In this document: piece after piece, positions 20,924 through 31,845 of the stretch | Layout of the letters: every line of letters begins with the position of its first letter | How positions within the stretch are numbered: position 1 is the stretch's first letter | Source: Roseovarius dicentrarchi | GTDB lineage: Bacteria; Pseudomonadota; Alphaproteobacteria; Rhodobacterales; Rhodobacteraceae | Reading direction: 5' to 3' | Length of the DNA: 64,000 nt | Assembly: GCF_003316635.1 (NCBI RefSeq) | Contig: NZ_QNQP01000015.1 | Location: 1-64,000, forward strand | The notes under the pieces: model-generated | Told to the model about the DNA's origin: nothing | The model's database searches: none | What the model saw: the letters and a program-made list of their open reading frames with translations, nothing else | Made by a program: the position numbers and the translations under genes

Positions 20924-21775
20924 ATGAAAAATCTGCTTTGGATTGCACTCGCTGCTATCGTATTGATTGGCGGGTATGTTCTGGTCACCGGCAAGACGCC
21001 GGCCGACATTATCGAGACGACCGAGGATGCCATCACGGCGCCCGACCCGGTTGACGAAACGGCCAGCGACGCCGCTGACACCGCCGAAACAACCACCGAG
21101 GACGTCGGCGCCGCTGCCGAGGAAGCCGCCGAAGAGCTGGGCGCGGCAGCCGATGAGGCGGCGGCAGAGGCAGACGCGGCTGCCGCTGAGACGGGCGATG
21201 CGATTGAAACAGCGTCGGACGAGGTCATCGAAAGTGCCGGTGACGCGATGAACGCGGTTGAAGGGGCGGCAGAAGATGCAGGCGCTGCCGTGGGCGATGC
21301 GGCCGAGAACGCCGCCGAGGGTGCGGCTGCCGCGGTTGACGCCATGGCCCAGGAGGGCAGCGATGCAATGCAGGTTGTCGACGATGCGGCGCAAGATGCA
21401 GCATCAGAGGCCGCCGATGCGGCAGAGGACGCGCAGGCAGCGACCGGCCAGGCCGCTGATGATGCAGCCCAAAGCGTGGAGGACACAGCGACGGATGCAG
21501 CGCCCGAGGCCGATGTTGAAACTGGCGCAACAGCGGACACTGCGCCTGCAACCTCGACTGATGCAGCTGTCGATGCCGAAGCTGATGCGACAGGGGCCGC
21601 TGGTCCGCTGACGGTGCAGAACTTTGATATGCAGGCTGCTGCCGACATGATCGACAATTCCGACATCGCCGACATGCAGAAGACCCTGCTGAAAGCGACG
21701 CTCAAGCAGGCCGAGGATAACCCCGATCTGCTGAAAGCGGCGATTGAGCAGGCCCGCTCGGCGCTGGGAATGTAA
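20924..21775 (+). CDS. Membrane-anchored Ala/Asp/Glu-rich protein
   Basis: The 283-residue protein starts with a single N-terminal hydrophobic helix (LLWIALAAIVLIGGYVLV, residues 4-21). About 200 residues rich in Ala, Asp, Glu and Thr follow, probably a long helix in the periplasm. The C-terminus is a conserved-looking 55-residue segment (FDMQAAADMIDNSD...LLKATLKQAEDNPDLL). No function is assigned. The start at 20924 was chosen over an earlier in-frame ATG because the hydrophobic anchor then sits at the N-terminus. A strong terminator follows. Confidence 0.75.
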   Translation: MKNLLWIALAAIVLIGGYVLVTGKTPADIIETTEDAITAPDPVDETASDAADTAETTTEDVGAAAEEAAEELGAAADEAAAEADAAAAETGDAIETASDEVIESAGDAMNAVEGAAEDAGAAVGDAAENAAEGAAAAVDAMAQEGSDAMQVVDDAAQDAASEAADAAEDAQAATGQAADDAAQSVEDTATDAAPEADVETGATADTAPATSTDAAVDAEADATGAAGPLTVQNFDMQAAADMIDNSDIADMQKTLLKATLKQAEDNPDLLKAAIEQARSALGM

Positions 21776-21802
21776 GCGCTTGGACTAGATACGCGCCTAC
21801 CG

Positions 21803-21835
21803 GGCCCCGGCAGCATTGTGCGCCGGGGCCTTTTT
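21803..21835 (+). terminator. Rho-independent terminator
   Basis: The stem GGCCCCGG (21803-21810) / CCGGGGCC (21823-21830) is followed by TTTTT. It ends the plus-strand Ala-rich protein gene and abuts the stop codon of the convergent mscS gene. Confidence 0.92.
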
Positions 21836-22734
21836 CATGCGTCGTCCAGGGTGGCGGCGCGGACCAGTTCGACCCGGCTGCGCGGGGCAACGGGGCCAAG
21901 CTTGCGCAATGCCTCGTCCAGCAGGCTATACACCTCGTCGCGGCAATCCACGTCGCGGTCGAACCGGGTCAGCCAGTAGCGCAAGGCGTAGCCAATGCCG
22001 CCCTCTTCGTACGAGGTCACGCGAATGTCGGGCGGCGGATCCTGCTGGATCAGCTTGGCCTCTGCGATGGCGGCAAGCATCGTCTTGCGGGCGACATCAA
22101 TCGGGATGGAATGATCCAGCACGATGGTGACCTGCGCGCGATATTGCGCCCTTGGGGCGGAATAGTTGGTGATGCGCTGGCGCGCGATCTGGCTGTTGGG
22201 CAGGATCAGATAGGTGGAATCGCGGGTCAGAACGCGGGTGGTGCGCCAGCCGATTTCGATCACCTTGCCACGGGCCAGCCCGTCGATATCGATCCAGTCG
22301 CCGATGCGAAACGGCCCCTCGACCCCCAGCGCGATCCCCGACAGCGTGTCGGCCACCACGTTGCGGATCGCAAAGCCCAGCATCGCCAGCACCAGACCCG
22401 ACCCCGCCAGCGCGCCGACCGCGCCCTGACCCATGAACAGCGCCACAGATGCGGCGAATGCCAGCAGGAACAGGACCGCGGCGATCATGTCCTTGAGCAG
22501 GCGGGGATATGGGCGGCGCCGGGTGGCTGCCTGATCCAGCGCCGTTGCCAGCAGGCGACTGGCCAGCCACGCAAGCGAGAAATAGACGGCGGTGGTGACT
22601 GCCATTGTCACCGCTTCGCCGTCGCCTACGATATGGGACAGGTCATACTGAAGCAGGCCAAACGCCATTCCCAGACTGAAGATAACCGTCAGGGCAGGCC
22701 AAAGCAGCCGCCGCGCACTGCGCCTGAAGCTCAT
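21835..22734 (-). CDS. MscS-family mechanosensitive ion channel
   Basis: The 299-residue channel has about four N-terminal membrane helices. The pore-lining TM3 is GQGAVGALAGSGLVLAMLGFAIRN, then the MscS beta domain (GVEGPFRIGDWIDIDG...GKVIEIGWRTTRVLT, LPNSQIARQRITNYS) and an alpha/beta tail. It releases solutes on hypo-osmotic shock. The start at 22734 was chosen because its ATG overlaps the stop of an upstream zinc-ribbon ORF (ATGA) and because the longer in-frame extension is proline-rich and non-conserved. It converges with a terminator. Confidence 0.87.
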   Translation of the reverse strand: MSFRRSARRLLWPALTVIFSLGMAFGLLQYDLSHIVGDGEAVTMAVTTAVYFSLAWLASRLLATALDQAATRRRPYPRLLKDMIAAVLFLLAFAASVALFMGQGAVGALAGSGLVLAMLGFAIRNVVADTLSGIALGVEGPFRIGDWIDIDGLARGKVIEIGWRTTRVLTRDSTYLILPNSQIARQRITNYSAPRAQYRAQVTIVLDHSIPIDVARKTMLAAIAEAKLIQQDPPPDIRVTSYEEGGIGYALRYWLTRFDRDVDCRDEVYSLLDEALRKLGPVAPRSRVELVRAATLDDA

Positions 22735-22970
22735 CGCGCGTACCTGCGCGGCAAACTGGCCGTGCGGCGCGCAGGGGGGCGGCCTGCGATGCAAGGGCAC
22801 CGGCCCCTATGGGCGCGGGGGATGGGACGGTCGCACCTGTCGCAGGTGGCATCAGCCGCGCCCGCGCTGCGCTGTATCGGGGCCCGGCAAAACGGGCATC
22901 GCATGGACGCCGCATGTGGCAAACTCTGATTGCAGGTGGCACAGATGGATCTGGCGGGACGCGGGGACAT
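22731..22970 (-). CDS. Small double zinc-ribbon protein coupled to mscS
   Basis: This is a 79-residue cysteine-rich protein. Cysteine pairs are Cys10-x2-Cys13, Cys25-x2-Cys28, Cys43-x2-Cys46 and Cys58-x-Cys60. The first and third pairs are each followed, 15 residues on, by the second and fourth, so the layout repeats twice like a double zinc ribbon (the last pair is degenerate, CPC). The stop codon overlaps the mscS ATG by 4 bp, indicating translational coupling. The SD is weak. I do not recognise a named family; a regulator or channel partner is possible. Confidence 0.55.
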   Translation of the reverse strand: MSPRPARSICATCNQSLPHAASMRCPFCRAPIQRSAGAADATCDRCDRPIPRAHRGRCPCIAGRPPARRTASLPRRYAR

Positions 22971-23069
22971 CGGAAAGGCTCTGACTAAAGAAAGGGCGGG
23001 CGAAAAAGGCAGGATCGCTGCCCCGCAAATGATGGCGGAGCAGAGATGTTGAGGTCAAGGACCGATGCG

Positions 23070-23540
23070 TTACGCCGTGTCCGATGCGCCCGCGATACTG
23101 GCCGGGATGGGGGCGACATCGGGCTGCGTGACGCTGATGACGGTCAGCATCCGGCGCTGGTCGTCGCGCGTGTCCCAATAGAACGCGGCGCCTTCGGCCA
23201 GGCCCAGCAGCGACACGCCAATCGGCGTCATCAGCGAAACCATGTTGCGCGAAATATCGGCGTTTTCAGGGTAGACCAAGGTCACGGTTTTCTCCTGACC
23301 GGTCGTCTCGTCGCGGTAGACGACGCTGCTGCCGATTGACACGACATCCGACGGCATCTTGCTGGCCTTTACGATGCGCGCGCGGCCCAGCTCGTCCAGC
23401 AGACGGTCAGCCAGCACAGGATTGCGCTGATAGGCGCCTTCTGCCAGCGCCTCGATATGGGTCAACTCGTCTTCGTTGATGACCAGCTTGGGCGCGCGCA
23501 GGCGCGGCTTGCGGGCGGTTTCCGTCGTCTGGGCTGTCAT
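23070..23540 (-). CDS. Rnk / GreA-GreB C-terminal family protein
   Basis: The 156-residue protein has an N-terminal helical part (LVINEDELTHIEALAEGAYQ) and a GreA/GreB-type C-terminal domain (VVSIGSSVVYRDETTGQEKT, LMTPIGVSLLGLAEGAAFYW). Rnk-type proteins bind RNA polymerase secondary-channel sites or act as nucleoside diphosphate kinase regulators. The start at 23540 has AGGAG 7 bp upstream and yields MTAQTTETARKPRLRAPKLV; the earlier in-frame ATG lacks this. It is monocistronic as far as visible. Confidence 0.82.
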   Translation of the reverse strand: MTAQTTETARKPRLRAPKLVINEDELTHIEALAEGAYQRNPVLADRLLDELGRARIVKASKMPSDVVSIGSSVVYRDETTGQEKTVTLVYPENADISRNMVSLMTPIGVSLLGLAEGAAFYWDTRDDQRRMLTVISVTQPDVAPIPASIAGASDTA

Positions 23541-24187
23541 GGTCTGGCTCCTGTCAGAGGCGGTGGCAATAAGGCGCGATGTGATCGTATCAGGGTCGTC
23601 TGGCGGACCGGGCTGGATGCGTTTCAAAAACATGCGGACGTATTTCCGCAGCATCCTGGCCCAAGGTAATGGGTGTTCACTTAAAAGATTGTAAATTCTG
23701 GAGTTCTAGCAAAGCCCGGGAGGCGCGCAGATGCGCGTACGCCTATGCCGCCCGGGGCGGCAGGCGGTTCAGCAGGGGATACCCGAGATGATCTGCATAC
23801 AGTGTCATGCCTTTAAATTATGCACGCGATGGCGTTCTGTCAATCGGCAGGTGGAATTGGCGCGTGACTGTGCCCCTTTTGGCGCTTTTGTGCCTATATT
23901 TCAGCCCGCGCGCCGCCAAGGATTGCAACCCGGCAGCCCAAGGCCCATCTGAGGTGCATGACACACCCTATCGCGCATAAGAGGTTCCTGCCGGGCGCAG
24001 GAATTTTGCTGAACCGCTTCTAGGCCCCGGGCGGGGCGGGCGATTTTGCCCGATCCTGCGCTGGGGTTTCCGCCGGTCCTGAACGGACCGGACAGACGGC
24101 CATTCCATGACCGGACACCACACCCGTAACGGCAGGGGCATCCGCCTTCGCCGCCCAGTTTCGATTTTTGTTTTGACGGAGCATGAC
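23541..24187. other. Long intergenic region with one hairpin
   Basis: These 647 bp between the divergent rnk-like and DUF1127 genes hold no convincing coding sequence; the short frames present are basic and low-complexity. An A/T-rich patch near 23660-23710 may carry promoter elements. A perfect hairpin CCGGTCC-TGAAC-GGACCGG at 24073-24091 lies about 100 bp before the DUF1127 start and could be in its 5' leader. Confidence 0.5.
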
Positions 24188-24475
24188 ATGCATTCTGATA
24201 TCTCCTCCCGCTCGCCTCTTTTTCCTGCTGCATCCGGCATGGCGCCGCGCAGCAATCCTTTGACCCGCCTGCTGAGCGCTGCAATGCGCACTTGGCAGCG
24301 CCGCAAGATGATCGCCACGTTTGATGCCATGGACGACTGGATGCTCAATGATATTGGGCTGCGCCGCGAAGATATCGTGCGCACGGTCTATGGCTTTGAC
24401 GAAATGCGCATGACGGGCCGGACCCCTGACCGGGCCATGACGCGCGCAGACATCAGAACCGGCCGGGCGGCCTGA
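24188..24475 (+). CDS. DUF1127 domain protein
   Basis: The 95-residue basic protein has a DUF1127 motif near its middle (WQRRKMIATFDAMDD and WMLNDIGLRREDI). Proteins of this family are small, Arg-rich, stress-induced and, in Rhodobacter, linked to RNA turnover and sRNA control. The start at 24188 has ACGGAG upstream. Unlike the well-studied Rhodobacter case, no series of anti-SD hairpin sRNAs follows. The neighbours are a small unknown protein and a universal stress protein, suggesting a stress-related group. Confidence 0.8.
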   Translation: MHSDISSRSPLFPAASGMAPRSNPLTRLLSAAMRTWQRRKMIATFDAMDDWMLNDIGLRREDIVRTVYGFDEMRMTGRTPDRAMTRADIRTGRAA

Positions 24476-24545
24476 CCGCAGCCGGTGGTTTACCTGTGCC
24501 GGGGCGCCATGCTCCGGCAGCCCACGTTAGAGAGGAGCCTACGCC

Positions 24546-24758
24546 ATGATGATCTCGGACGCCGATTTCGAAGAGCTGTTTTTCGAGGACTCCACCCTGA
24601 ACCCGGCCAAGGCTGTGGCCCTTGATCCGGGATTGGAGGATGATGCACCGCAGCCGCGCCATGACCCATTGCAGGACGCGGCGAAGTTGGCGATGATGTC
24701 CCCCTTTGGGGCTATGGCCGCGATGATGCAGGTCTTTGGCGCGCAGCCACAGACCTGA
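24546..24758 (+). CDS. Small acidic hypothetical protein
   Basis: The 70-residue protein has an acidic N-terminal half (DADFEELFFEDS) and a Met/Ala-rich C-terminus (KLAMMSPFGAMAAMMQVFG). GAGAGGAG lies about 9 bp before the ATG. The first codons MMISDADFEELF and clean codon use support translation. It lies between the DUF1127 and universal stress protein genes on the same strand. Function unknown. Confidence 0.6.
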   Translation: MMISDADFEELFFEDSTLNPAKAVALDPGLEDDAPQPRHDPLQDAAKLAMMSPFGAMAAMMQVFGAQPQT

Positions 24759-24819
24759 CCCGCGGCGCGTGTTGCAGCGCAGGGCCCCAAGCGGCGGTTG
24801 GGCAGCAAAGGGCAGGGCG

Positions 24820-25701
24820 ATGACGATCAAGACGATACTTGCCGCGGTGGACCGGTTTCCGGTCAGCGATGACGTTCTGGCGCGCGCCCACGCCCTTGCC
24901 CGCGCGCATGACGCGCTGCTGCATGTGGTCCACGTGGTCGAAATGACCGCCGAGCCGGACGAGCTGGAGCAGCCGGATACAGTGATCGGGCAGGCCGCGC
25001 TGGCCGCGCGCGACAGGATCGGCGCGGCACTGGCGCGGCTTGGACCGCCGCATCCCTGCACCGAGGTCACCATCCTCGCCGGATCGCCCGCCTTGGCACT
25101 GATTGATCTGTGCCGCGCGGCTGCGCCCGATCTGGTCGTCATGCGCGCGCATCAGCGCGACGGTCTGTGCGAGGCGATTTTGGGATCTGTCAGCGACCGG
25201 ATGGTTGCGGCTGCCGTGGCGCCCGTTCTGGTCGTGCGCCGCGCTGGCGGCGATCCCTATGCGCAGGCGCTGGTTGCCACGAATGGCGAGGATGGCGCGG
25301 GCCAGGCGCTGGCGTTCACCGCGCAGTTGCTGCCGGGTGCGGACATACGCGCCGTGCAGGCGGTCCAGATCACCCCCCAGTTGAAAGAGGCGATGCTGCG
25401 TTCGGGCACCGACCGCGCCGCGCTGGAGGCGCATCGCGCCGGGCTGATACGCGCGGCGCGGTCGCATCTGGCCGAACTGGCCGCCGGGGCGCCCCGGCGC
25501 ATCAAGGTATCGGTGCTGCGGGGCGATCCGGCCACCGCGCTGGCCCGTGCAACGCGCATTGCGTCGGTTGACCTGATTGCCGTCGGACCGGGCCGGGCCG
25601 GGCTGATCCGGCGCGCCTTTACCGGTAGCGTTACGCGGCGCCTGCTGCGGGATGCGGCCTGCGATGTGCTGGTTTGCTACCCCGCCGCCGAAGCGTCATA
25701 A
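24820..25701 (+). CDS. Universal stress protein with tandem UspA domains
   Basis: The 293-residue protein is made of two UspA domains. The first begins TIKTILAAVDRFPVSDDVL and ends with GSVSDRMVAAAVAPVLVVRR; the second begins YAQALVATNGEDGAGQAL and ends with GSVTRRLLRDAACDVLVCY. Each carries the small G-x-S-x-R loop of the ATP-binding type. It probably acts in stress or low-oxygen adaptation. Its stop overlaps the convergent mgtE stop by 6 bp. Confidence 0.87.
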   Translation: MTIKTILAAVDRFPVSDDVLARAHALARAHDALLHVVHVVEMTAEPDELEQPDTVIGQAALAARDRIGAALARLGPPHPCTEVTILAGSPALALIDLCRAAAPDLVVMRAHQRDGLCEAILGSVSDRMVAAAVAPVLVVRRAGGDPYAQALVATNGEDGAGQALAFTAQLLPGADIRAVQAVQITPQLKEAMLRSGTDRAALEAHRAGLIRAARSHLAELAAGAPRRIKVSVLRGDPATALARATRIASVDLIAVGPGRAGLIRRAFTGSVTRRLLRDAACDVLVCYPAAEAS

Positions 25702-27039
25702 CTGCAAGACTAGCGTTGCGATTGTGAAATAGACGATCACGCCGACGCCGTCCGATATCGTTGTCACCAGCGGGCCGCTGGCGGTGGCCGGGTCCAGCTT
25801 GAGCCGGCTCAGCAAAAACGGCAGGGACATGCCCACCAGCGATCCGACCATCACCACCAGAAACATCGTCAGTCCGACGACAATGGCGATATCCGGCCCG
25901 CCGCGCCACGCGCCCAAGGGCAGCACCACCAGCGCCATTGTCCCGCCCAATGCGGCGGCTATCGCGACCTCGCGCACGATCAGCTTGCCCCAATCCCTCA
26001 GCGCGACATCGCCGGTTGCCAAGGCGCGCACCATCAGCGTGGCCGATTGCGATCCGGCGTTGCCGCTGCTGTCGATCAGCAGGGGCAGGAAGAATACCAG
26101 CGACACGTAGGCCAGAATGGTTTCCTCGAAATAGGCGATGCCGGCGCCGGAAAACAGGTTGCCCACCACCAGCAGCGCCAGCCAGACGATGCGCCGGGAA
26201 TACAGCACGCCGATCCCCGCCTCGCGCATGTTCTGCGTAAACGGCAAAACGGTCGAGATGCGCTGAAAATCTTCGGTCATTTCCGCCTTCATCGCGTCAG
26301 CGGCGTCGTCATGGGTGATGATACCGACCAGCACGCCATTTGCATCAATCACCGGCAGCGCCAACAGGTCGTAGCGTTCGATCATGCGCGCGACGTCCTC
26401 CTGGTCGGTGTCCGGCGCGGCAAAGATCAAGGCCCGGTCCATGAACGTCGCAATCAGGGCATCCTTGTCGGCCAATATCAGATCGTTCAGCCGGACCGAC
26501 CCGATCAGGTGGCCGGCCTCGTCCAGCACGTAAGAACGATAGATCGTCTCGCTTTGCGGGGCGGCGCGGCGCAGCGCGTCAATCGCCTGCTGCGCGGTCA
26601 TTTGCGGTGCCAGAGTGGCAAAATCCGAAGTCATCATTGCGCCCGCCGACCCTTCGGCATAGGCGGCAAGGCGGCTGATGTCGTCGCGGTCTTCTGCGCC
26701 AAGCCCCTGCATCAGGCGGCTCTGCTGGTCCGGCTCCATGTGATTGAACAGGTCCGCCCGGTCGTCGCCGCGCATCAGGCTGATGATACCGGCAAGCTCG
26801 GCTTGCGGCACCGCGCCGGCCAGATCGCTTTGGGCATCCAGCGACATGTTCGCAAACACGGTCGCGCGCCGTTCGGGCGCCAGTGCGGCCAGATGATCCC
26901 ATGCTTCAGACTGCGGCAGTTGTTCCAGCCACGCGGCCAGATCGACGGCATGTGCGGTGTCCATGAAGGCCGCGATAACCTCGCCGGGCGCGCCTGCGCC
27001 GGGCCAGTCCCGGTTTGATGCTGTGTCGATGCTGTTCAT
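25696..27039 (-). CDS. mgtE: Magnesium transporter MgtE
   Basis: The 447-residue protein has an N-terminal MgtE superhelical domain (about 20-120), a CBS pair (MTSDFATLAPQMTAQQ ... LLALPVIDANGVLVGIITHDD, about 130-250) and five C-terminal membrane helices with the pore signature PLLIDSSGNAGSQSATL (about 335-351). It conducts Mg2+ with gating by Mg2+ at the N-terminal domains. The start at 27039 has an AAAGG upstream; the earlier frame is non-conserved. Confidence 0.92.
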   Translation of the reverse strand: MNSIDTASNRDWPGAGAPGEVIAAFMDTAHAVDLAAWLEQLPQSEAWDHLAALAPERRATVFANMSLDAQSDLAGAVPQAELAGIISLMRGDDRADLFNHMEPDQQSRLMQGLGAEDRDDISRLAAYAEGSAGAMMTSDFATLAPQMTAQQAIDALRRAAPQSETIYRSYVLDEAGHLIGSVRLNDLILADKDALIATFMDRALIFAAPDTDQEDVARMIERYDLLALPVIDANGVLVGIITHDDAADAMKAEMTEDFQRISTVLPFTQNMREAGIGVLYSRRIVWLALLVVGNLFSGAGIAYFEETILAYVSLVFFLPLLIDSSGNAGSQSATLMVRALATGDVALRDWGKLIVREVAIAAALGGTMALVVLPLGAWRGGPDIAIVVGLTMFLVVMVGSLVGMSLPFLLSRLKLDPATASGPLVTTISDGVGVIVYFTIATLVLQL

Positions 27040-27148
27040 GGTGCTGACCTTTCGGGGCGATGCGGCGCTGCGCATGACGCTTAACGATGTGCGCATCGCT
27101 TTGCCAGACGGTCACTGCCACAGGGGCGCGATATTGCCCGCAAACGGC

Positions 27149-27175
27149 AAAGGGCGGGCCTTGGCTGGCCCGCCC
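27149..27175 (-). terminator. Rho-independent terminator of katG
   Basis: The stem GGGCGGGCC (27152-27160) / GGCCCGCCC (27167-27175) with a 6-base loop is followed by TTT on the minus strand. It lies 24 bp beyond the katG stop. Confidence 0.85.
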
Positions 27176-27198
27176 ATCGCGTTGGTTGTTGTGCCGGA

Positions 27199-29406
<2,208 letters not shown>

Positions 29407-29476
29407 TTATTTTCCATCAGGGAACATTAGGCGGCGTTTAGAATCAATCAAGCTTTCGCAACACCTGCATGGCAAA

Positions 29477-29503
29477 AGGCCCGCCGGAGCGAGGGGCGGG
29501 CCT
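29477..29503 (-). terminator. Rho-independent terminator of peroxiredoxin gene
   Basis: The stem AGGCCCGCC (29477-29485) / GGCGGGCCT (29495-29503) is followed by TTT on the minus strand, 27 bp beyond the stop. Confidence 0.87.
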
Positions 29504-29529
29504 GTGCCGCGATACCTGACGGCAGGGTC

Positions 29530-30081
29530 TTATTCGGCGGCGGAGCGGGCCGCCTCGCCGCGCAACCAGCTGAGCAGGTTTTCGGGGCTGGATTCGCCGT
29601 AGGGATCTTCGCCGTGGTTGTCGCAGCGGCCCGGCTCTTCAAACCATGCCTCGATGACACCGTCATTGATGATCGCGGCATAGCGCCAGCTGCGCTTGCC
29701 AAAGCCAAGGTTATCCTTGGCGACCAGCATGCCGATCTTGTCGGTGAATTCGCCCGATCCGTCGGGGATGACCTTGACGTTCTCAAGGTTCTGGCTCTGC
29801 GCCCATTTGTTCATGACAAAGCTGTCATTGACGGACAGGCAATAGATGTCATCGATTCCCAGCTCGCGAAACGCCGCTGCGTTTTTTTCGAATCCGGGCA
29901 GCTGGTAGGTGGAGCATGTGGGCGTGAATGCGCCGGGCAGCGAGAACAGAATCACGCGCTTGCCGGCAAAGTAATCGCCGGTTGTCCGGTCTACCCAGCA
30001 ATAGGGGTTATCGCCGCCGATGCTGTCATCGCGAACGCGGGTACGGAAGGTTACGTCAGGAAGGCGGAGGCCGGTTTTCAT
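29530..30081 (-). CDS. Peroxiredoxin (AhpC/TSA, Prx5-like)
   Basis: The 183-residue thiol peroxidase has the peroxidatic cysteine motif PGAFTPTCSTYQLPGF with Cys56 and conserved catalytic Thr/Arg surroundings. The N-terminal DSIGGDNPYCWVDRTTGDYF and the extended loop are Prx5-like. It reduces hydroperoxides using thiol or glutathione systems. AGAGGG lies 6 bp before the ATG. It is followed by its own terminator and then katG. Confidence 0.9.
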   Translation of the reverse strand: MKTGLRLPDVTFRTRVRDDSIGGDNPYCWVDRTTGDYFAGKRVILFSLPGAFTPTCSTYQLPGFEKNAAAFRELGIDDIYCLSVNDSFVMNKWAQSQNLENVKVIPDGSGEFTDKIGMLVAKDNLGFGKRSWRYAAIINDGVIEAWFEEPGRCDNHGEDPYGESSPENLLSWLRGEAARSAAE

Positions 30082-30403
30082 GTTTGACCCTCTTTAGTTG
30101 GATGTCATTCTTAATGGTTCCGTGATGACTTAGAATGACTCCAGACTGTTCGCAACCACCCCGATGCTGCTTTGCGGCATCTTGCCGCTTTTTACGCGGC
30201 GATGTGTCGCCAGGTGCGGCGCATCAGCGCGCAAGCGGGCGCGATATGTCTCGAAGGGGCGTGGTTGATATAAGGGTGCGGGGGGGCACTCATCAAAAAA
30301 AACAGTGCCGCGCCCAAGGGTGCGGCACTGCGTTACTGGCAACTTCCCCCGCAAGTCCTTATACACATATTTGAGTTACCAAACCATTCGCGGGGAAAAA
30401 TTC
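30082..30403. other. Gap between peroxiredoxin gene and lipA
   Basis: This 322-bp region separates divergent genes. It carries a strong minus-strand terminator (30295-30330) that has no assigned upstream gene. A 78-codon minus-strand frame starts at 30366 and runs through the terminator stem, so it is unlikely to be coding. Promoters for both flanking genes should lie here. Confidence 0.5.
30295..30330 (-). terminator. Orphan Rho-independent terminator, possible sRNA end
   Basis: The stem CAGTGCCGC (30303-30311) / GCGGCACTG (30322-30330) is followed on the minus strand by eight T residues (A-run 30295-30302). The only sequence it could terminate is a minus-strand transcript starting inside the 70-100 bp before lipA or antisense to lipA. 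A TATAAG at about 30357-30362 on the minus strand could be a -10 element, with no good -35. Confidence 0.75.
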
Positions 30404-31357
30404 GTGCGTGATCTGAAAATTCCGGCGCAGCGCCATCCCGAAAAGGCACGGCGCCCCGATAATGCCCAGCCCAAGAAACCCAGCTGGATCCGGGTCAAGG
30501 CGCCGGGCGGCGAAGGCTATGCCGAAACCGCCCGCATCATGCGCGACAACAAGCTGACCACCGTCTGCGAGGAGGCGGGCTGCCCGAATGTGGGCGAATG
30601 TTGGTCCCAGGGCCACGCCACCATGATGATCATGGGCGAGGTGTGCACGCGCGCCTGCACGTTCTGCAACATCGCCACCGGCAAGCCGCCCGAGGATCTG
30701 GACGCGTTCGAGCCGGGCCGCGTGGCGGAGGCGGTCAAGAAGCTGGGCCTGAACCACGTCGTCATCACATCCGTGGACCGCGACGATATCGCGGATGGCG
30801 GCGCTGAACATTTTGCGCAGACGATCCGCGCGATCCGGCACCGCAGCCCCGGCACCACGATCGAGATTTTGACGCCCGATTTCCTGCATTGCGATCCATC
30901 GGTGTTGCAGGTTGTCGTCGATGCCAAACCGGACGTCTTCAACCACAATCTGGAAACCGTGCCGGGCCTCTATCCATCCGTGCGCCCCGGCGCGCGCTAT
31001 TTCCACAGCCTGCGCCTGCTTCAGCGGGTCAAGGAGATGGACCCGACGATTTTCACCAAATCCGGCATCATGGTGGGCCTCGGCGAAGAGCGGCAGGCAG
31101 TGCATCAGGTGATGGACGACATGCGCGCCGCCGACATCGATTTTCTGACCATCGGCCAGTATCTGCAACCCACGCCCAAGCATCACGTGCTGGACCGGTT
31201 CGTGACGCCCGAAGAATTTGCCGCCTACGAAAAGGCCGCGTTCGGCAAGGGGTTCCTGATGGTGTCGGCCACGCCGCTCACGCGGTCGTCGTACCATGCG
31301 GGCGATGATTTTGCCCGCCTGCGCGCCGCCCGTCTGGCGCGGCTTGCCACGGCCTAG
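30404..31357 (+). CDS. lipA: Lipoyl synthase
   Basis: The 317-residue radical-SAM enzyme inserts two sulfurs into octanoyl groups on lipoyl domains. The auxiliary cluster cysteines are Cys55, Cys60 and Cys66 (CEEAGC...C); the radical-SAM cluster is CTRACTFC with Cys81, Cys85 and Cys88. A GTG start at 30404 with GGGGA upstream was chosen, giving [14 protein letters not shown]. Longer in-frame translation begins inside the minus-strand terminator hairpin and is not conserved in character. Confidence 0.95.
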   Translation: MRDLKIPAQRHPEKARRPDNAQPKKPSWIRVKAPGGEGYAETARIMRDNKLTTVCEEAGCPNVGECWSQGHATMMIMGEVCTRACTFCNIATGKPPEDLDAFEPGRVAEAVKKLGLNHVVITSVDRDDIADGGAEHFAQTIRAIRHRSPGTTIEILTPDFLHCDPSVLQVVVDAKPDVFNHNLETVPGLYPSVRPGARYFHSLRLLQRVKEMDPTIFTKSGIMVGLGEERQAVHQVMDDMRAADIDFLTIGQYLQPTPKHHVLDRFVTPEEFAAYEKAAFGKGFLMVSATPLTRSSYHAGDDFARLRAARLARLATA

Positions 31358-31511
31358 GCTGGCCGCCGCATAGTCTTGCTGCGCGGCGCTTGCGCGGGGC
31401 CGGCATCAATCAGGTATTGAGACCGGCGCCGCGTTCGCCTAACCATCGTCTTTTACAGGCAGAATTCCTCGTCTCAGGCTGGGGGTTTGAACCAGTTGGG
31501 CAGGGTGCGGC

Positions 31512-31832
31512 ATGGCGTGGGCAATTCTTTTCATCGCAGGTTTGCTTGAGGTCGTCTGGGCCTTGCTGATGAAGCAATCGCTGGGATTTACCCGGCTGTG
31601 GCCCAGCGTGGGGACCATCGTTTTCATGTTTGGCAGTTTCGGCCTTTTGTCGATTGCCATGCGGTCGCTGCCACTGGGGACGTCCTACACGATATGGACG
31701 GGCATTGGCGCGGTGGGCGCATTCACCATCGGCATCGCCGTTCTGGGCGAGCAGTTATCGGCCATGCGCCTGATCGCGGCGGCGATGATCGTCGGCGGAA
31801 TCGTCCTGATGACGCTATCGTCTGACGCGTGA
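31512..31832 (+). CDS. sugE: SMR-family exporter, Gdx/SugE type
   Basis: The 106-residue protein with four transmembrane helices has the conserved Glu13 in GLLEVVWALLMKQS. The WALLMKQS and GFTRLWPS wording fits the SugE/Gdx branch, whose members export guanidinium, more than the EmrE multidrug branch. It acts as a dual-topology dimer driven by protons. No recognisable guanidine riboswitch was found in the 150-bp leader. It converges with nosX 13 bp away. Confidence 0.87.
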   Translation: MAWAILFIAGLLEVVWALLMKQSLGFTRLWPSVGTIVFMFGSFGLLSIAMRSLPLGTSYTIWTGIGAVGAFTIGIAVLGEQLSAMRLIAAAMIVGGIVLMTLSSDA

Positions 31833-31845
31833 CGCCGCGCTGATC

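Noticed and set aside
24476..24545. CcsR-type sRNA series after the DUF1127 gene
   Set aside because: The gap is only 70 bp and has no CCUCCUCCC hairpin loops.
30130..30366. 78-codon minus-strand gene before lipA
   Set aside because: Its frame runs through a strong terminator hairpin and T-run and lacks a ribosome binding site.
31358..31511. Guanidine riboswitch before sugE
   Set aside because: No ACGR-loop hairpins or other recognised guanidine-riboswitch core could be found in the leader.
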